Positions 26,556 to 33,874 of a stretch of 64,000 nt of DNA are shown here, in pieces. Origin of the DNA: Bacteroidales bacterium (GTDB taxonomy: Bacteria; Bacteroidota; Bacteroidia; Bacteroidales; F082); assembly GCA_017651645.1 (NCBI GenBank), contig JAGCCO010000005.1:1-64000 (forward strand), in the 5' to 3' direction. Positions within the stretch are counted from its first letter, which is position 1; every line of letters starts with the position of its first letter. The translations under genes were made by a program, and so were the position numbers. The notes below the pieces were generated by a model. The model saw nothing but the letters and a program-made list of their open reading frames with translations. It was not told the origin of the DNA and did no database searches.

Positions 26556-26654
26556 TTTGGACTATTTCCAAAAATCGTTTGGAATAGAAGTTAAACTATC
26601 TTATTCGTTTTCATTATTTTACATTTTTTCATAACTCGAAATTGTTTGGAATGA
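26556..26654 (+). promoter_or_regulatory. TTTGGA(A/C)T motif triplet between the regulator and the DUF1573 gene
   Basis: TTTGGACTAT at 26556-26565, TTTGGAATAG at 26578-26587 and TTTGGAATGA at 26645-26654. The last is 31 bases from the -7 box at 26680, exactly the spacing of TTTGGACTAT (25022) to the -7 box at 25057. ATTATTTTACATTTT lies between the second and third copies, as in the upstream region. Confidence 0.6.
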
Positions 26655-26679
26655 CTGCCCGACCGCTTGACAAAGACGG

Positions 26680-26687
26680 TAGTTTTG
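26680..26687 (+). promoter_or_regulatory. -7 box TAGTTTTG for the DUF1573 gene
   Basis: Matches TAnnTTTG. No clear -33 TTTG is seen at the usual distance, which would fit activator dependence. Confidence 0.5.
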
Positions 26688-26749
26688 CGGCATCATTACA
26701 AAATCATATTACGACGTGTAAAATAATGTATCACTCAAAACCTAAAGCA

Positions 26750-27208
26750 ATGAAGAAAGTCATTTATCTGCTTGGTATCACGCTCCTTATGGCAGGAGCA
26801 GCCAAGGCTCAAGAAGAAAAAGTCCAGATGGGCGCTGAAATTAAATTTGAGAAAGTCGTTCACGATTACGGCGATGTGCCTTACAACGGCAACGGCGAAT
26901 GTGAGTTCCGTTTCACCAACACGGGTACCGAACCCCTTATCATCCAGAAACCGAAGTCGAGTTGCGGCTGCACCATCCCTTCGTGGCCTCAGGAGCCCAT
27001 CCTCCCAGGCGAGTCAGAAATCATCAAAGTGACCTACCGCACCAACCGTCCCGGCATCATCAACAAAACGGTGACCGTGACCTCCAACGCCGTCAAAAAC
27101 TCCACCGTGGTGCTGCGCATCAAGGGCCGCGTCCTTGACCAACCTACCGAAGCCCTCCCTGAGAAGAAGAGCAATTTCGGCAGCGGTTCTCCCGTCAATA
27201 ACAACTGA
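26750..27208 (+). CDS. Exported DUF1573 protein
   Basis: A 152-residue periplasmic or surface protein. I chose ATG 26750 because it starts the signal peptide MKKVIYLLGITLLMAGAAKAQ; longer upstream frames cross the promoter. The body is a single Ig-like DUF1573 domain: FEKVVHDYGDVPYNG, CEFRFTNTGTEPLIIQ, SSCGCTIPSWPQEPILPGES, VTVTSNAVKNSTVVLRIKG. The CGC motif and N-T-G turn are typical of the family, whose function is not established. It sits downstream of the TPR-HTH regulator and shares its putative operator motif, so it is the best candidate target. Confidence 0.88.
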   Translation: MKKVIYLLGITLLMAGAAKAQEEKVQMGAEIKFEKVVHDYGDVPYNGNGECEFRFTNTGTEPLIIQKPKSSCGCTIPSWPQEPILPGESEIIKVTYRTNRPGIINKTVTVTSNAVKNSTVVLRIKGRVLDQPTEALPEKKSNFGSGSPVNNN

Positions 27209-27235
27209 TCAGAACGTAATTCTTTAATTATCATT

Positions 27236-27277
27236 AAGCCGTCTAAAGTTACCGTTAGACGGCTTTTTATTTTTTTC
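27236..27277 (+). terminator. Terminator after the DUF1573 gene
   Basis: The stem AAGCCGTCTAA / TTAGACGGCTT with an eight-base loop is followed by a T-rich tract. Confidence 0.9.
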
Positions 27278-27335
27278 CCAAAAAAGTGTAAGATTTCGAC
27301 AATTTCCACGATATAATAGCAAACGACCGAATGGA

Positions 27336-27827
27336 ATGACGACTGAAGAGTTCAAACGTGACATTCTGCGACTGCAAGCCCGATTGCAGCGGACTGCCGA
27401 AAGCATCGTAGGCGACCCCGACAGCGCAGCGGATGCCGTTCAAGAAGCCGTCATCACACTCTGGGAGCAACGCGAATCGATAAAAAGCCGAGATATGGAA
27501 AAGCTCAGCCTCACCATCGTGAAGCGGCGCAGCATCGACCTGCTCAGGAAACAACGCCCCACGATCCCCATCGACACGGAAAGCCTGATGTTGGCCGAAC
27601 CGCCGCAGGACGACTCGGAAGAACGCTACCGACTGGCGCGGAAACTCGTCGACCAACTGCCCCAGCGCCAACGCGATGCCATCCTGATGAAATATGAAGA
27701 GGGTCTCAGCGTGGAGGAAATCGAGAAGGCAACAGGCATGAGCAGCACCCATGTCTATGCCACGCTGTCGCGTGCCTACAAATCATTACGAGAAGCCATA
27801 AAACAATATAAGGAGAAACAAGGATGA
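27336..27827 (+). CDS. RNA polymerase sigma-70 family factor (ECF-like)
   Basis: A 163-residue ECF-size sigma factor with region 2 (QRTAESIVGDPDSAADAVQEAVITLWEQ, then KLSLTIVKRRSIDLLRKQ) and region 4 (LVDQLPQRQRDAILMKYEEGLSVEEIEKATGMSSTHVYATLSRAYKSLREAI, a clear HTH). It recruits core polymerase to a dedicated promoter set. Its stop codon overlaps the start of the next gene (ATGA), which encodes a likely anti-sigma. The envelope-protein genes that follow may be its regulon. No -7 box is obvious upstream, so it may be transcribed from an unusual or autoregulated promoter. Confidence 0.93.
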   Translation: MTTEEFKRDILRLQARLQRTAESIVGDPDSAADAVQEAVITLWEQRESIKSRDMEKLSLTIVKRRSIDLLRKQRPTIPIDTESLMLAEPPQDDSEERYRLARKLVDQLPQRQRDAILMKYEEGLSVEEIEKATGMSSTHVYATLSRAYKSLREAIKQYKEKQG

Positions 27828-28555
27828 ATACTGAAAACGAAATGAACGAGGAAGTCCGCCAGTTGCTCGACAGCTTGGAAGAACATGGAAAGAACGTTCG
27901 CCGACAGCAGGAACTCAGCGACCTGATTGATCAACTTGCTGAAGAGGAAAAGACCGTCGAAATACCTCGCAAACATAGGAAACTCACCCCGCTTTGGTGG
28001 GCTATGGGAGCCGCTGCTGCATGCCTCTTGCTTTGGCTGCTTATCAAACCGAGCATAAAAGAAACTCCCGAAACGAACAAGGAAATCCTCGTGGAGGAAA
28101 CAGAAATCATTGATTCCGTCAAGACCGAAGTGAACGATGTCGTCTTTGAAGAGCCGGTCATCAAGGAAGAACTACTGGCGGAGGAAACGCCCGTTGACCC
28201 GCAAGAATCACAGATGAAAAAAGAGAAACCGAGGGCAGAAGTTGTCGAAGTATTAGTCGAACAGCCTATCCTTGCAGAGGTAACGCCAACAAAGCCCGAA
28301 GATACAGCAAATATTGGATCCAACACCATACCTGCTTCAATTGAAGAAAAACTCTCAACTATCAACTCTCAACTATCAACTCATCATAGCCCCCAGCGTC
28401 GAGTCATCCGGAGCCTCAACCTGGTGTGCTATGAATGTCAGAAGGAACCCGAACTCTTCATCAAACCTGTCATGGAAGACAGAACCTTATTCGGTCAGCC
28501 GCAAGACCCGAACATGAAAAACGGATCGCTGGCCTTTGAAATCAAACTCAATTAA
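27824..28555 (+). CDS. Single-TM protein, probable anti-sigma factor
   Basis: A 243-residue protein overlapping the sigma gene by four bases. The N-terminal ~50 residues are charged and helical and would be cytoplasmic (EVRQLLDSLEEHGKNVRRQQ). A membrane helix lies at ~55-73 (LWWAMGAAAACLLLWLLIK). The rest is an acidic Glu/Pro/Val-rich periplasmic region ending in a short conserved-looking tail (VIRSLNLVCYECQ, FIKPVMEDRTLFGQPQDPN). Position and topology match an anti-sigma, although no zinc-binding ASD motif is seen. A period-7 repeat (28350-28383) encodes KLSTINSQLSTH in the periplasmic part. Confidence 0.65.
   Translation: MNTENEMNEEVRQLLDSLEEHGKNVRRQQELSDLIDQLAEEEKTVEIPRKHRKLTPLWWAMGAAAACLLLWLLIKPSIKETPETNKEILVEETEIIDSVKTEVNDVVFEEPVIKEELLAEETPVDPQESQMKKEKPRAEVVEVLVEQPILAEVTPTKPEDTANIGSNTIPASIEEKLSTINSQLSTHHSPQRRVIRSLNLVCYECQKEPELFIKPVMEDRTLFGQPQDPNMKNGSLAFEIKLN
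28350..28383 (+). repeat. Period-7 repeat in frame inside the putative anti-sigma gene
   Basis: Units TCTCAAC and TATCAAC alternate twice, read in frame as KLSTINSQLST. Same family, strand and reading frame as the copies in ileS and rhaD. Confidence 0.85.
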
Positions 28556-28566
28556 ACCTTGGTACA

Positions 28567-29868
28567 ATGAAACGCATCACATTATTATTATCTATCCTGC
28601 TTGCAACACACATGGCTTTTGCACAGGAAGAAGTAGCCATTGAGCAAAACATCAATCAACACATCAACAAGCTAATAATCAACCCTGGATGGGAGGTCCA
28701 CCTCATTCACCACGAGGCCGACAGCGGCTACCGTGTAGCCATCATCACTGAAGAGGATCTGGCGGCACGTGCCTACAATGTGCAGCTCTGCAACGTCAAA
28801 GACCAAACCTTGACTATCTTTGAGAACACCCAACTGCCCCAAGGCACTGTGGTGGAGATCGAAGGCCCCCTGAACTTCGGGCAAATTATACTGTCGGACA
28901 GGGCAACGGCTGAAGCAGACTATGTCATCGCATCCGCAGCATCCGTGAGTGATGCGTTGGCTAACCTCTCCCTTTCGTATTATTCAAGTCTTAACATCAA
29001 GCATTATCACATTCCAGACAATGACAATTCACCAGGCATAGAAGTTTGGGACCATGCCCAACTGACCATCGACACCCTTTCTGGCGAAGGTGACGCTGTA
29101 GTGAGTGTTTATGCAGACGCAGACATTCAATACGGCACCAACACCCTACGTGGTAAAATCACGCTTTATGAATACGAGGCAACCCATAATTGGCCTTATC
29201 AAGAAAAAGATACAAGAGTAATCAAGACCAAAGAAGTTGATGGCGAATGGGTCACCACCGACCGCCGAAAGATTTGGAACAATTCGATTTCTTTCGGAGC
29301 CTCAATAGGCTATCGCTCTGACCCTAATCCCATTGATTTTGAGAGTCCTTTCAGACATAACGACACAAGAACCTTTTCATGGGAGTTGCAAACAGGATTT
29401 AAGTTCAGCAAGCACCTAGGGTTGAACACTGGCTTGGCAGCCATGTTGAATTACCAGTATTTGGACCATCAAGTGAAATTGACCGATGATGGCGGCTTGG
29501 AGTGCATCGATGGACAGACACCGATTCAAAAAAACATGCTCATGAGCTTTTATCTTGGCATTCCCGTTGAGTTTCATTACTATCTCGGAAAAACTGGAAA
29601 CAACAGTTTTTCGGTGGATGCTTTCCTCGGACGCCGGATGATGGGACTACTCAACACCCGCGACCAGTCGAGCAACTGGGAAGGCTGGGTCGGTACCGAA
29701 GCCCCGCAACTCTTCAACCCCTGGAAACTGGAAATGGGTGTCAGTTTCAACACCAACTTGATAGGCTTCATTCACGGCGTAAGAGTCTTCACTAACCTGC
29801 TGCCCGAATACAAACCTGGGATTACGACAGACAAATTCAGGAGCGTTGGGGTCGAGATAAAGTTATAA
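28567..29868 (+). CDS. Exported protein: DUF2807-like head plus outer-membrane barrel
   Basis: A 433-residue protein with signal peptide MKRITLLLSILLATHMAFAQ. Residues ~25-215 form an auto-transporter-adhesin-head-like (DUF2807-type) beta-helical segment (VEIEGPLNFGQIILSDRATAEADYVI, LTIDTLSGEGDAVVSVYADADIQY). From ~235 onward alternating strands suggest an outer-membrane barrel (SFGASIGYRSDPN, FSWELQTGFKFSKHLGLNTGLAAMLNYQY, LGIPVEFHYYLG, RSVGVEIKL). It is the third gene after the sigma and anti-sigma genes. Its exact function is unknown; a surface structure governed by the sigma factor is plausible. Confidence 0.6.
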   Translation: MKRITLLLSILLATHMAFAQEEVAIEQNINQHINKLIINPGWEVHLIHHEADSGYRVAIITEEDLAARAYNVQLCNVKDQTLTIFENTQLPQGTVVEIEGPLNFGQIILSDRATAEADYVIASAASVSDALANLSLSYYSSLNIKHYHIPDNDNSPGIEVWDHAQLTIDTLSGEGDAVVSVYADADIQYGTNTLRGKITLYEYEATHNWPYQEKDTRVIKTKEVDGEWVTTDRRKIWNNSISFGASIGYRSDPNPIDFESPFRHNDTRTFSWELQTGFKFSKHLGLNTGLAAMLNYQYLDHQVKLTDDGGLECIDGQTPIQKNMLMSFYLGIPVEFHYYLGKTGNNSFSVDAFLGRRMMGLLNTRDQSSNWEGWVGTEAPQLFNPWKLEMGVSFNTNLIGFIHGVRVFTNLLPEYKPGITTDKFRSVGVEIKL

Positions 29869-29998
29869 TTTTAGGGGGTTGACTAACGGCTGGAAATCCT
29901 ATGCTGGTTCTTTGCGACGAAGTGTTCGAGTAGTGAAAGCTCCATTTTGGCTCGGTTTTTGTAATGAAACCATCTTGTAACTTCAAAATTAGACAGTT

Positions 29999-30598
29999 AT
30001 GAAAACGAGCAATTTTAATAAGCGGGTTCTGGTCACACTGGCCATCGCTTTCCTTTGCTGTTTTTCGGCAAAGGCACAAGACACGAAAGAATGGTCCATT
30101 ATTCCTTATGCAAAAATAGGGTATGTATTGGATGGTACAGTATCGTTAGATGAGGTTTATCACGCGAATGCGGGCGTGAATGCAAAAGTCAGCTTCAACA
30201 AGCATTGGTCGTTGCTGACAGGTGTTGAGTATAGTTACCGATGGGGCTTTAATACGCATGACGGTTGGTTCATAGTTGCTGACCGCAGGGAAGGCCTCCA
30301 GCATTTCTTACGCGTCCCTGTGTGTGCCGAGTTCACACACAAATGGTTTTATGCTGACGCAGGACTATTTGTGGAACGGGCGACGAACACGCGGTATGAT
30401 GCCAACGAGACTATCGATTTTGGTATTGGCCCAGAAGTGGAATTAGGCGGACGCATACGGCTGTCGGAAGACGATCATCTCCGCATAGGCTTGCAAACAC
30501 AACTTTGTGTTACTCATAGGACCGAAGGAGACCAATCCGCTTTTTATGGTGGTTTCTTCGGTTACCTTCTTACGGTGGGTTATGAGCACCGGTTTTAA
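29999..30598 (+). CDS. Outer-membrane beta-barrel protein (tandem paralogue 1)
   Basis: A 199-residue protein with signal peptide ending RVLVTLAIAFLCCFSAKAQ. The mature part shows a barrel pattern (WSIIPYAKIGYVLDG, NKHWSLLTGVEYSYRWGF, HFLRVPVCAEFTHKWFYADAGLFVERAT, GPEVELGGRIRLSEDDHLRIGLQTQL) and ends in an aromatic (VGYEHRF), as outer-membrane barrels do. It is clearly paralogous to the next gene along its length. It lies 130 bases after the DUF2807-like gene and may belong to the same sigma-controlled cluster. No specific ligand or role can be named. Confidence 0.7.
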   Translation: MKTSNFNKRVLVTLAIAFLCCFSAKAQDTKEWSIIPYAKIGYVLDGTVSLDEVYHANAGVNAKVSFNKHWSLLTGVEYSYRWGFNTHDGWFIVADRREGLQHFLRVPVCAEFTHKWFYADAGLFVERATNTRYDANETIDFGIGPEVELGGRIRLSEDDHLRIGLQTQLCVTHRTEGDQSAFYGGFFGYLLTVGYEHRF

Positions 30599-30622
30599 AC
30601 CAAATCTCAAAATCAACAAGTC

Positions 30623-31237
30623 ATGAAAACAATCAATTTCAGTAAGCGTATACTGGTCACTTTGTCCATAGCTTTCCTTTGCTGTTTTTCTGCAAAGGCG
30701 CAAGATAAAGGTGATTGGTCGCTAATCCCTCATGTAAAATCGGGGGTGGCCATTGACTTTCTTTATTTCCCTTATGACGGAATGTTTCGTGCCGACGCGG
30801 GAATAGATGCCAAATACAACTTCAATTCCTACCTGTCGCTGCTGGCCGGCGTTGAATACGAATACCGGAAAGACCATTCCGACAATCCAGCGAATTGGTC
30901 TGGGGAAGTGGGACCTGGTCATCACCATTACTTCCGTGTCCCCGTGCGCGTTGAGTTCACCTATAAATGGTTCTATGTGAATTTCGGTCCCTATCTGGAG
31001 CGGAGCACCCAACCTTGGCTCACCGAAAGATGTCATGAAGACTTCGGTTTTGGCACTTCAACGGAAATTGGTGGGCGCATCCGTCTGTCGGACAACAGCC
31101 ATCTTCGTTTGGGCCTCCAAAACCAAATCGGCTTCAATAACGTCACCTATCACACACCTTACCAAGAGAATGAGCATTGGACATGCAAATCGTTCATCGA
31201 CGCTATGTTTTCGGTGGGATATGAGTATCACTTTTAA
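30623..31237 (+). CDS. Outer-membrane beta-barrel protein (tandem paralogue 2)
   Basis: A 204-residue paralogue of the previous gene: the signal peptide differs by only a few residues (RILVTLSIAFLCCFSAKAQ), and the mature strands align (WSLIPHVKSGVAIDF, NSYLSLLAGVEYEYR, HYFRVPVRVEFTYKWFYVNFGPYLERST, GRIRLSDNSHLRLGLQNQIG) with terminal VGYEYHF. The gap between the two is 24 bases. The leader peptide is more conserved than the mature part, which has diverged as expected for a surface-exposed barrel after tandem duplication. Confidence 0.7.
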   Translation: MKTINFSKRILVTLSIAFLCCFSAKAQDKGDWSLIPHVKSGVAIDFLYFPYDGMFRADAGIDAKYNFNSYLSLLAGVEYEYRKDHSDNPANWSGEVGPGHHHYFRVPVRVEFTYKWFYVNFGPYLERSTQPWLTERCHEDFGFGTSTEIGGRIRLSDNSHLRLGLQNQIGFNNVTYHTPYQENEHWTCKSFIDAMFSVGYEYHF

Positions 31238-31249
31238 AACTACTAGACT

Positions 31250-31774
31250 ATGAAAAACACATTGAAAATCATGATGTTGTTTCTTGTTTCGGCAGCACTG
31301 GGTTCCTGCATGAAAGACGCTGATGACATGCAGTATCTGGATCCAGGGACCAATAAACTCTACTTTATCAACAGCCACGTCACTATGACTTGCCACTTTG
31401 AGCCTCCTTTTGAGGACCATTATTCCATTGTGGCAAATTCTGGTGGCTTGTTTGGTTCCACATACACCTTCCGTTTTGAGGACATCCCATACGAGATGTT
31501 GGGTAGAGTCGTTGATTTGACAGAGAAGTCGGACCTTACGCTGCATTTCGAGTTCCACAACCGCCTTGAGTGGAACGCCTCCCCTGATGGTGTGAGCGGA
31601 TCCTTTACTGAAGCGGGAACCCATATTAAGACAGAATACCCCGACGAATCGCCTTTCAAGAGCGGAAAGATGTATCTTACCGAGGACGAGAGCGGCATCA
31701 CCTTCATTCTCCGTGGCGTCCTTCAGAACGGCAAACCCATTCGAATGGAGCTGTTTGCGCCAGTGCAGCAATGA
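31250..31774 (+). CDS. Lipoprotein of unknown function
   Basis: A 174-residue protein with a lipobox (SAALGSC, lipid Cys20). The mature part is beta-rich (MTCHFEPPFEDHYSIVANSGGLFGS; DLTLHFEFHNRLEWNASPDGVSG). It lies 12 bases after the second barrel paralogue and ends at a strong terminator, so it is the last gene of this cluster. I do not recognise a family. Confidence 0.7.
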   Translation: MKNTLKIMMLFLVSAALGSCMKDADDMQYLDPGTNKLYFINSHVTMTCHFEPPFEDHYSIVANSGGLFGSTYTFRFEDIPYEMLGRVVDLTEKSDLTLHFEFHNRLEWNASPDGVSGSFTEAGTHIKTEYPDESPFKSGKMYLTEDESGITFILRGVLQNGKPIRMELFAPVQQ

Positions 31775-31793
31775 TAATAACTTCAATAACGAC

Positions 31794-31829
31794 AAAGCCA
31801 TCGAAAGCGATTTCGGTGGCTTTTTTTTG
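31794..31829 (+). terminator. Terminator after the lipoprotein gene
   Basis: A 13-bp stem (AAAGCCATCGAAA / TTTCGGTGGCTTT, one G-U pair) with a four-base loop is followed by T8-G. Its T tract also supplies the -33 TTTG of the next promoter. Confidence 0.9.
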
Positions 31830-31857
31830 TGAAGTGCGACAAAAATTTATAATTTTG
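31826..31857 (+). promoter_or_regulatory. Promoter of the rhamnose/rhamnogalacturonan operon
   Basis: -33 TTTG at 31826-31829, a 20-base spacer and -7 TAATTTTG at 31850-31857, followed by CCTG. The ATG of the first gene is at 31879. No other promoter-like site is evident before the end of rhaD at 43103. Confidence 0.7.
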
Positions 31858-31878
31858 CCTGCATAAATCCTGTTTATT

Positions 31879-33864
31879 ATGAAAAAACTTCTCCTCTCTG
31901 CGCTCCTTATGCTTTGTGTGAGCGCCTATGCCCAAAAGCAATACACTTTGCAATCGCCCGACAAAGACATCTCTGTCACCATTGAGGCGGGTGAACAACT
32001 CACTTATTCCGTCATGCACGGCAACACTTGCGTGTTGGCACCTTCGCCCATCGGAATGCAACTTGGTGATGGCACCATGCTCGGCACCAAACCCGTCGTG
32101 AAAAACGCCAAGACAAGCTCCGTCAACCAGACCTTAGCCTCACCACTTTATAAAAAAGCCGAGATTCCCGAGGTCTACGAAGAACTGACCCTGACCTTCA
32201 AAGGCAACTACAAGGTCGTTTTCCGTGCCTATGATGCTGGCGTGGCCTACCGTTTCGAGACCGACTTCCGTAAACCCATCATCATCGAAAACGAGACTGC
32301 CGACTTCAACTTCGATGCCGATTATCAGGCACTTATCCCTTATGTCAACGCACGTAAAGGTGAAGGTGACTTCATCAACCAGCAGTTCTACAATTCGTTT
32401 GAGAACACCTATACCCATACCCCGCTGAGCAAGATGGAACCTGAGCGTTTGGCTTTCCTGCCTGTGCTTGTAGAACTCAACGATGGCAAGAAAGCGGTCA
32501 TCACCGAATCCGACTTGGAGGACTTCCCCGGATTGTATCTCCGCAACGAGAAAGGCAAGAATGGCTTCACCGCTGTCCACGCCGGCTATCCCAAAGTGGA
32601 AGAACAAGGCGGCCATAACAATCTGCAATATGTCGTGAAGGAACGTGAAAGCTTTGTGGCCAAGACCGCTGGCAAACGCGCCTTCCCTTGGCGTATCGTC
32701 ACCATCTCGGAGAGTGACAAGGAACTGGCCAATAATGACTTGGTCTACCTTCTGGCCTCGCCCTGCCGTGTAAACAACCTCTCTTGGATCAAGCCCGGTA
32801 AAGTGGCATGGGACTGGTGGAACGCCTGGAACATCTATGGCGTCGACTTCAAGGCAGGCATCAACAACGACACCTATAAATATTATATCGATTTCGCCAG
32901 CCAATTCGGCATCGAATACGTTATCTTAGATGAAGGCTGGGCTGTCAACAAACAGGCCGACCTTTTCCAGGTGGTCCCCGAAATCGACATCAAGGAACTC
33001 GTGGACTATGGCGCTGAGCGTAATGTGGGCATTGTGCTTTGGGCAGGTCATGCCGCCATCGACAAGGACATGGAACGTGTGTGTAAGTTCTATTCCGAGA
33101 TGGGCGTGAAAGGCTTCAAGGTCGATTTCATGGACCGCGACGACCAGAAGGTAGTGGACTTCTACTACCGCATGGCCGAAACTGCCGCCCGTTATCACCT
33201 CTTCATCGATTTCCATGGGGCATACAAGCCCACGGGACTCAACCGCACCTATCCCAATGTGCTTAACCATGAGGGCGTGTACGGTCTGGAACAGGCCAAG
33301 TGGGACAACCAGAGCGATCTTGTCGTTAACGAAGTCACCATTCCCTTCATCCGCATGGTAGCTGGTCCGCTCGACTACACCCAAGGCGCGATGAAGAACG
33401 CCAACAAGAACAACTTCGCAGCCATCTACACCGAGCCGATGAGTCAAGGCACACGCTGCCGCCAATTGGCCGAATATGTGATTTTTGAATCTCCTTTCAA
33501 CATGCTCTGCGATAGCCCAAGCAACTACATGAAAGAAGAAGAATGCACCCAATTCATCGCCAACGTACCCACCACTTGGGACGAGACCGTGGTCTTGGAT
33601 GGCAAGGTGGGTGAATATCTCGTCATCGCCCGCCGCAAGGACTTCCATTGGTATGTCGGTGCCATCACTAACTGGGAGGAACGAGACCTGTATCTCGACC
33701 TCTCAGTACTGCCTAACTTCGGTGCCAAGTCAGGACACATCTTCCGCGACGGTCCCAACGCCAATCGTGTGGCAAAAGACTATGTGTCGGAACAAGCCCA
33801 AGTCTGGGGCAACACCGTTAAAGTGCATCTCGCCAAAGGCGGAGGAGCCGTGATGGTGTTCTAA
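31879..33864 (+). CDS. Glycoside hydrolase family 97, alpha-galactosidase-like (retaining type)
   Basis: A 661-residue secreted enzyme with signal peptide MKKLLLSALLMLCVSAYAQ. The N-terminal beta-sandwich (~22-290) is followed by a TIM barrel (VAWDWWNAWNIYGVDF, YVILDEGWAV, GHAAIDKDMERVCKFYSEMGVKGFKVDFMD in part) and a C-terminal beta domain. Asp416 in KVDFMD and Glu471 in EGVYGLE match, by position and context, the nucleophile Asp415 and acid/base Glu470 I recall for the retaining GH97 alpha-galactosidase BT1871; the inverting alpha-glucosidase branch uses glutamates instead. It is the first gene of the rhamnose operon, so it may strip galactose from pectic side chains. The substrate is inferred. 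Confidence 0.88.
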   Translation: MKKLLLSALLMLCVSAYAQKQYTLQSPDKDISVTIEAGEQLTYSVMHGNTCVLAPSPIGMQLGDGTMLGTKPVVKNAKTSSVNQTLASPLYKKAEIPEVYEELTLTFKGNYKVVFRAYDAGVAYRFETDFRKPIIIENETADFNFDADYQALIPYVNARKGEGDFINQQFYNSFENTYTHTPLSKMEPERLAFLPVLVELNDGKKAVITESDLEDFPGLYLRNEKGKNGFTAVHAGYPKVEEQGGHNNLQYVVKERESFVAKTAGKRAFPWRIVTISESDKELANNDLVYLLASPCRVNNLSWIKPGKVAWDWWNAWNIYGVDFKAGINNDTYKYYIDFASQFGIEYVILDEGWAVNKQADLFQVVPEIDIKELVDYGAERNVGIVLWAGHAAIDKDMERVCKFYSEMGVKGFKVDFMDRDDQKVVDFYYRMAETAARYHLFIDFHGAYKPTGLNRTYPNVLNHEGVYGLEQAKWDNQSDLVVNEVTIPFIRMVAGPLDYTQGAMKNANKNNFAAIYTEPMSQGTRCRQLAEYVIFESPFNMLCDSPSNYMKEEECTQFIANVPTTWDETVVLDGKVGEYLVIARRKDFHWYVGAITNWEERDLYLDLSVLPNFGAKSGHIFRDGPNANRVAKDYVSEQAQVWGNTVKVHLAKGGGAVMVF

Positions 33865-33874
33865 GACGACAACC

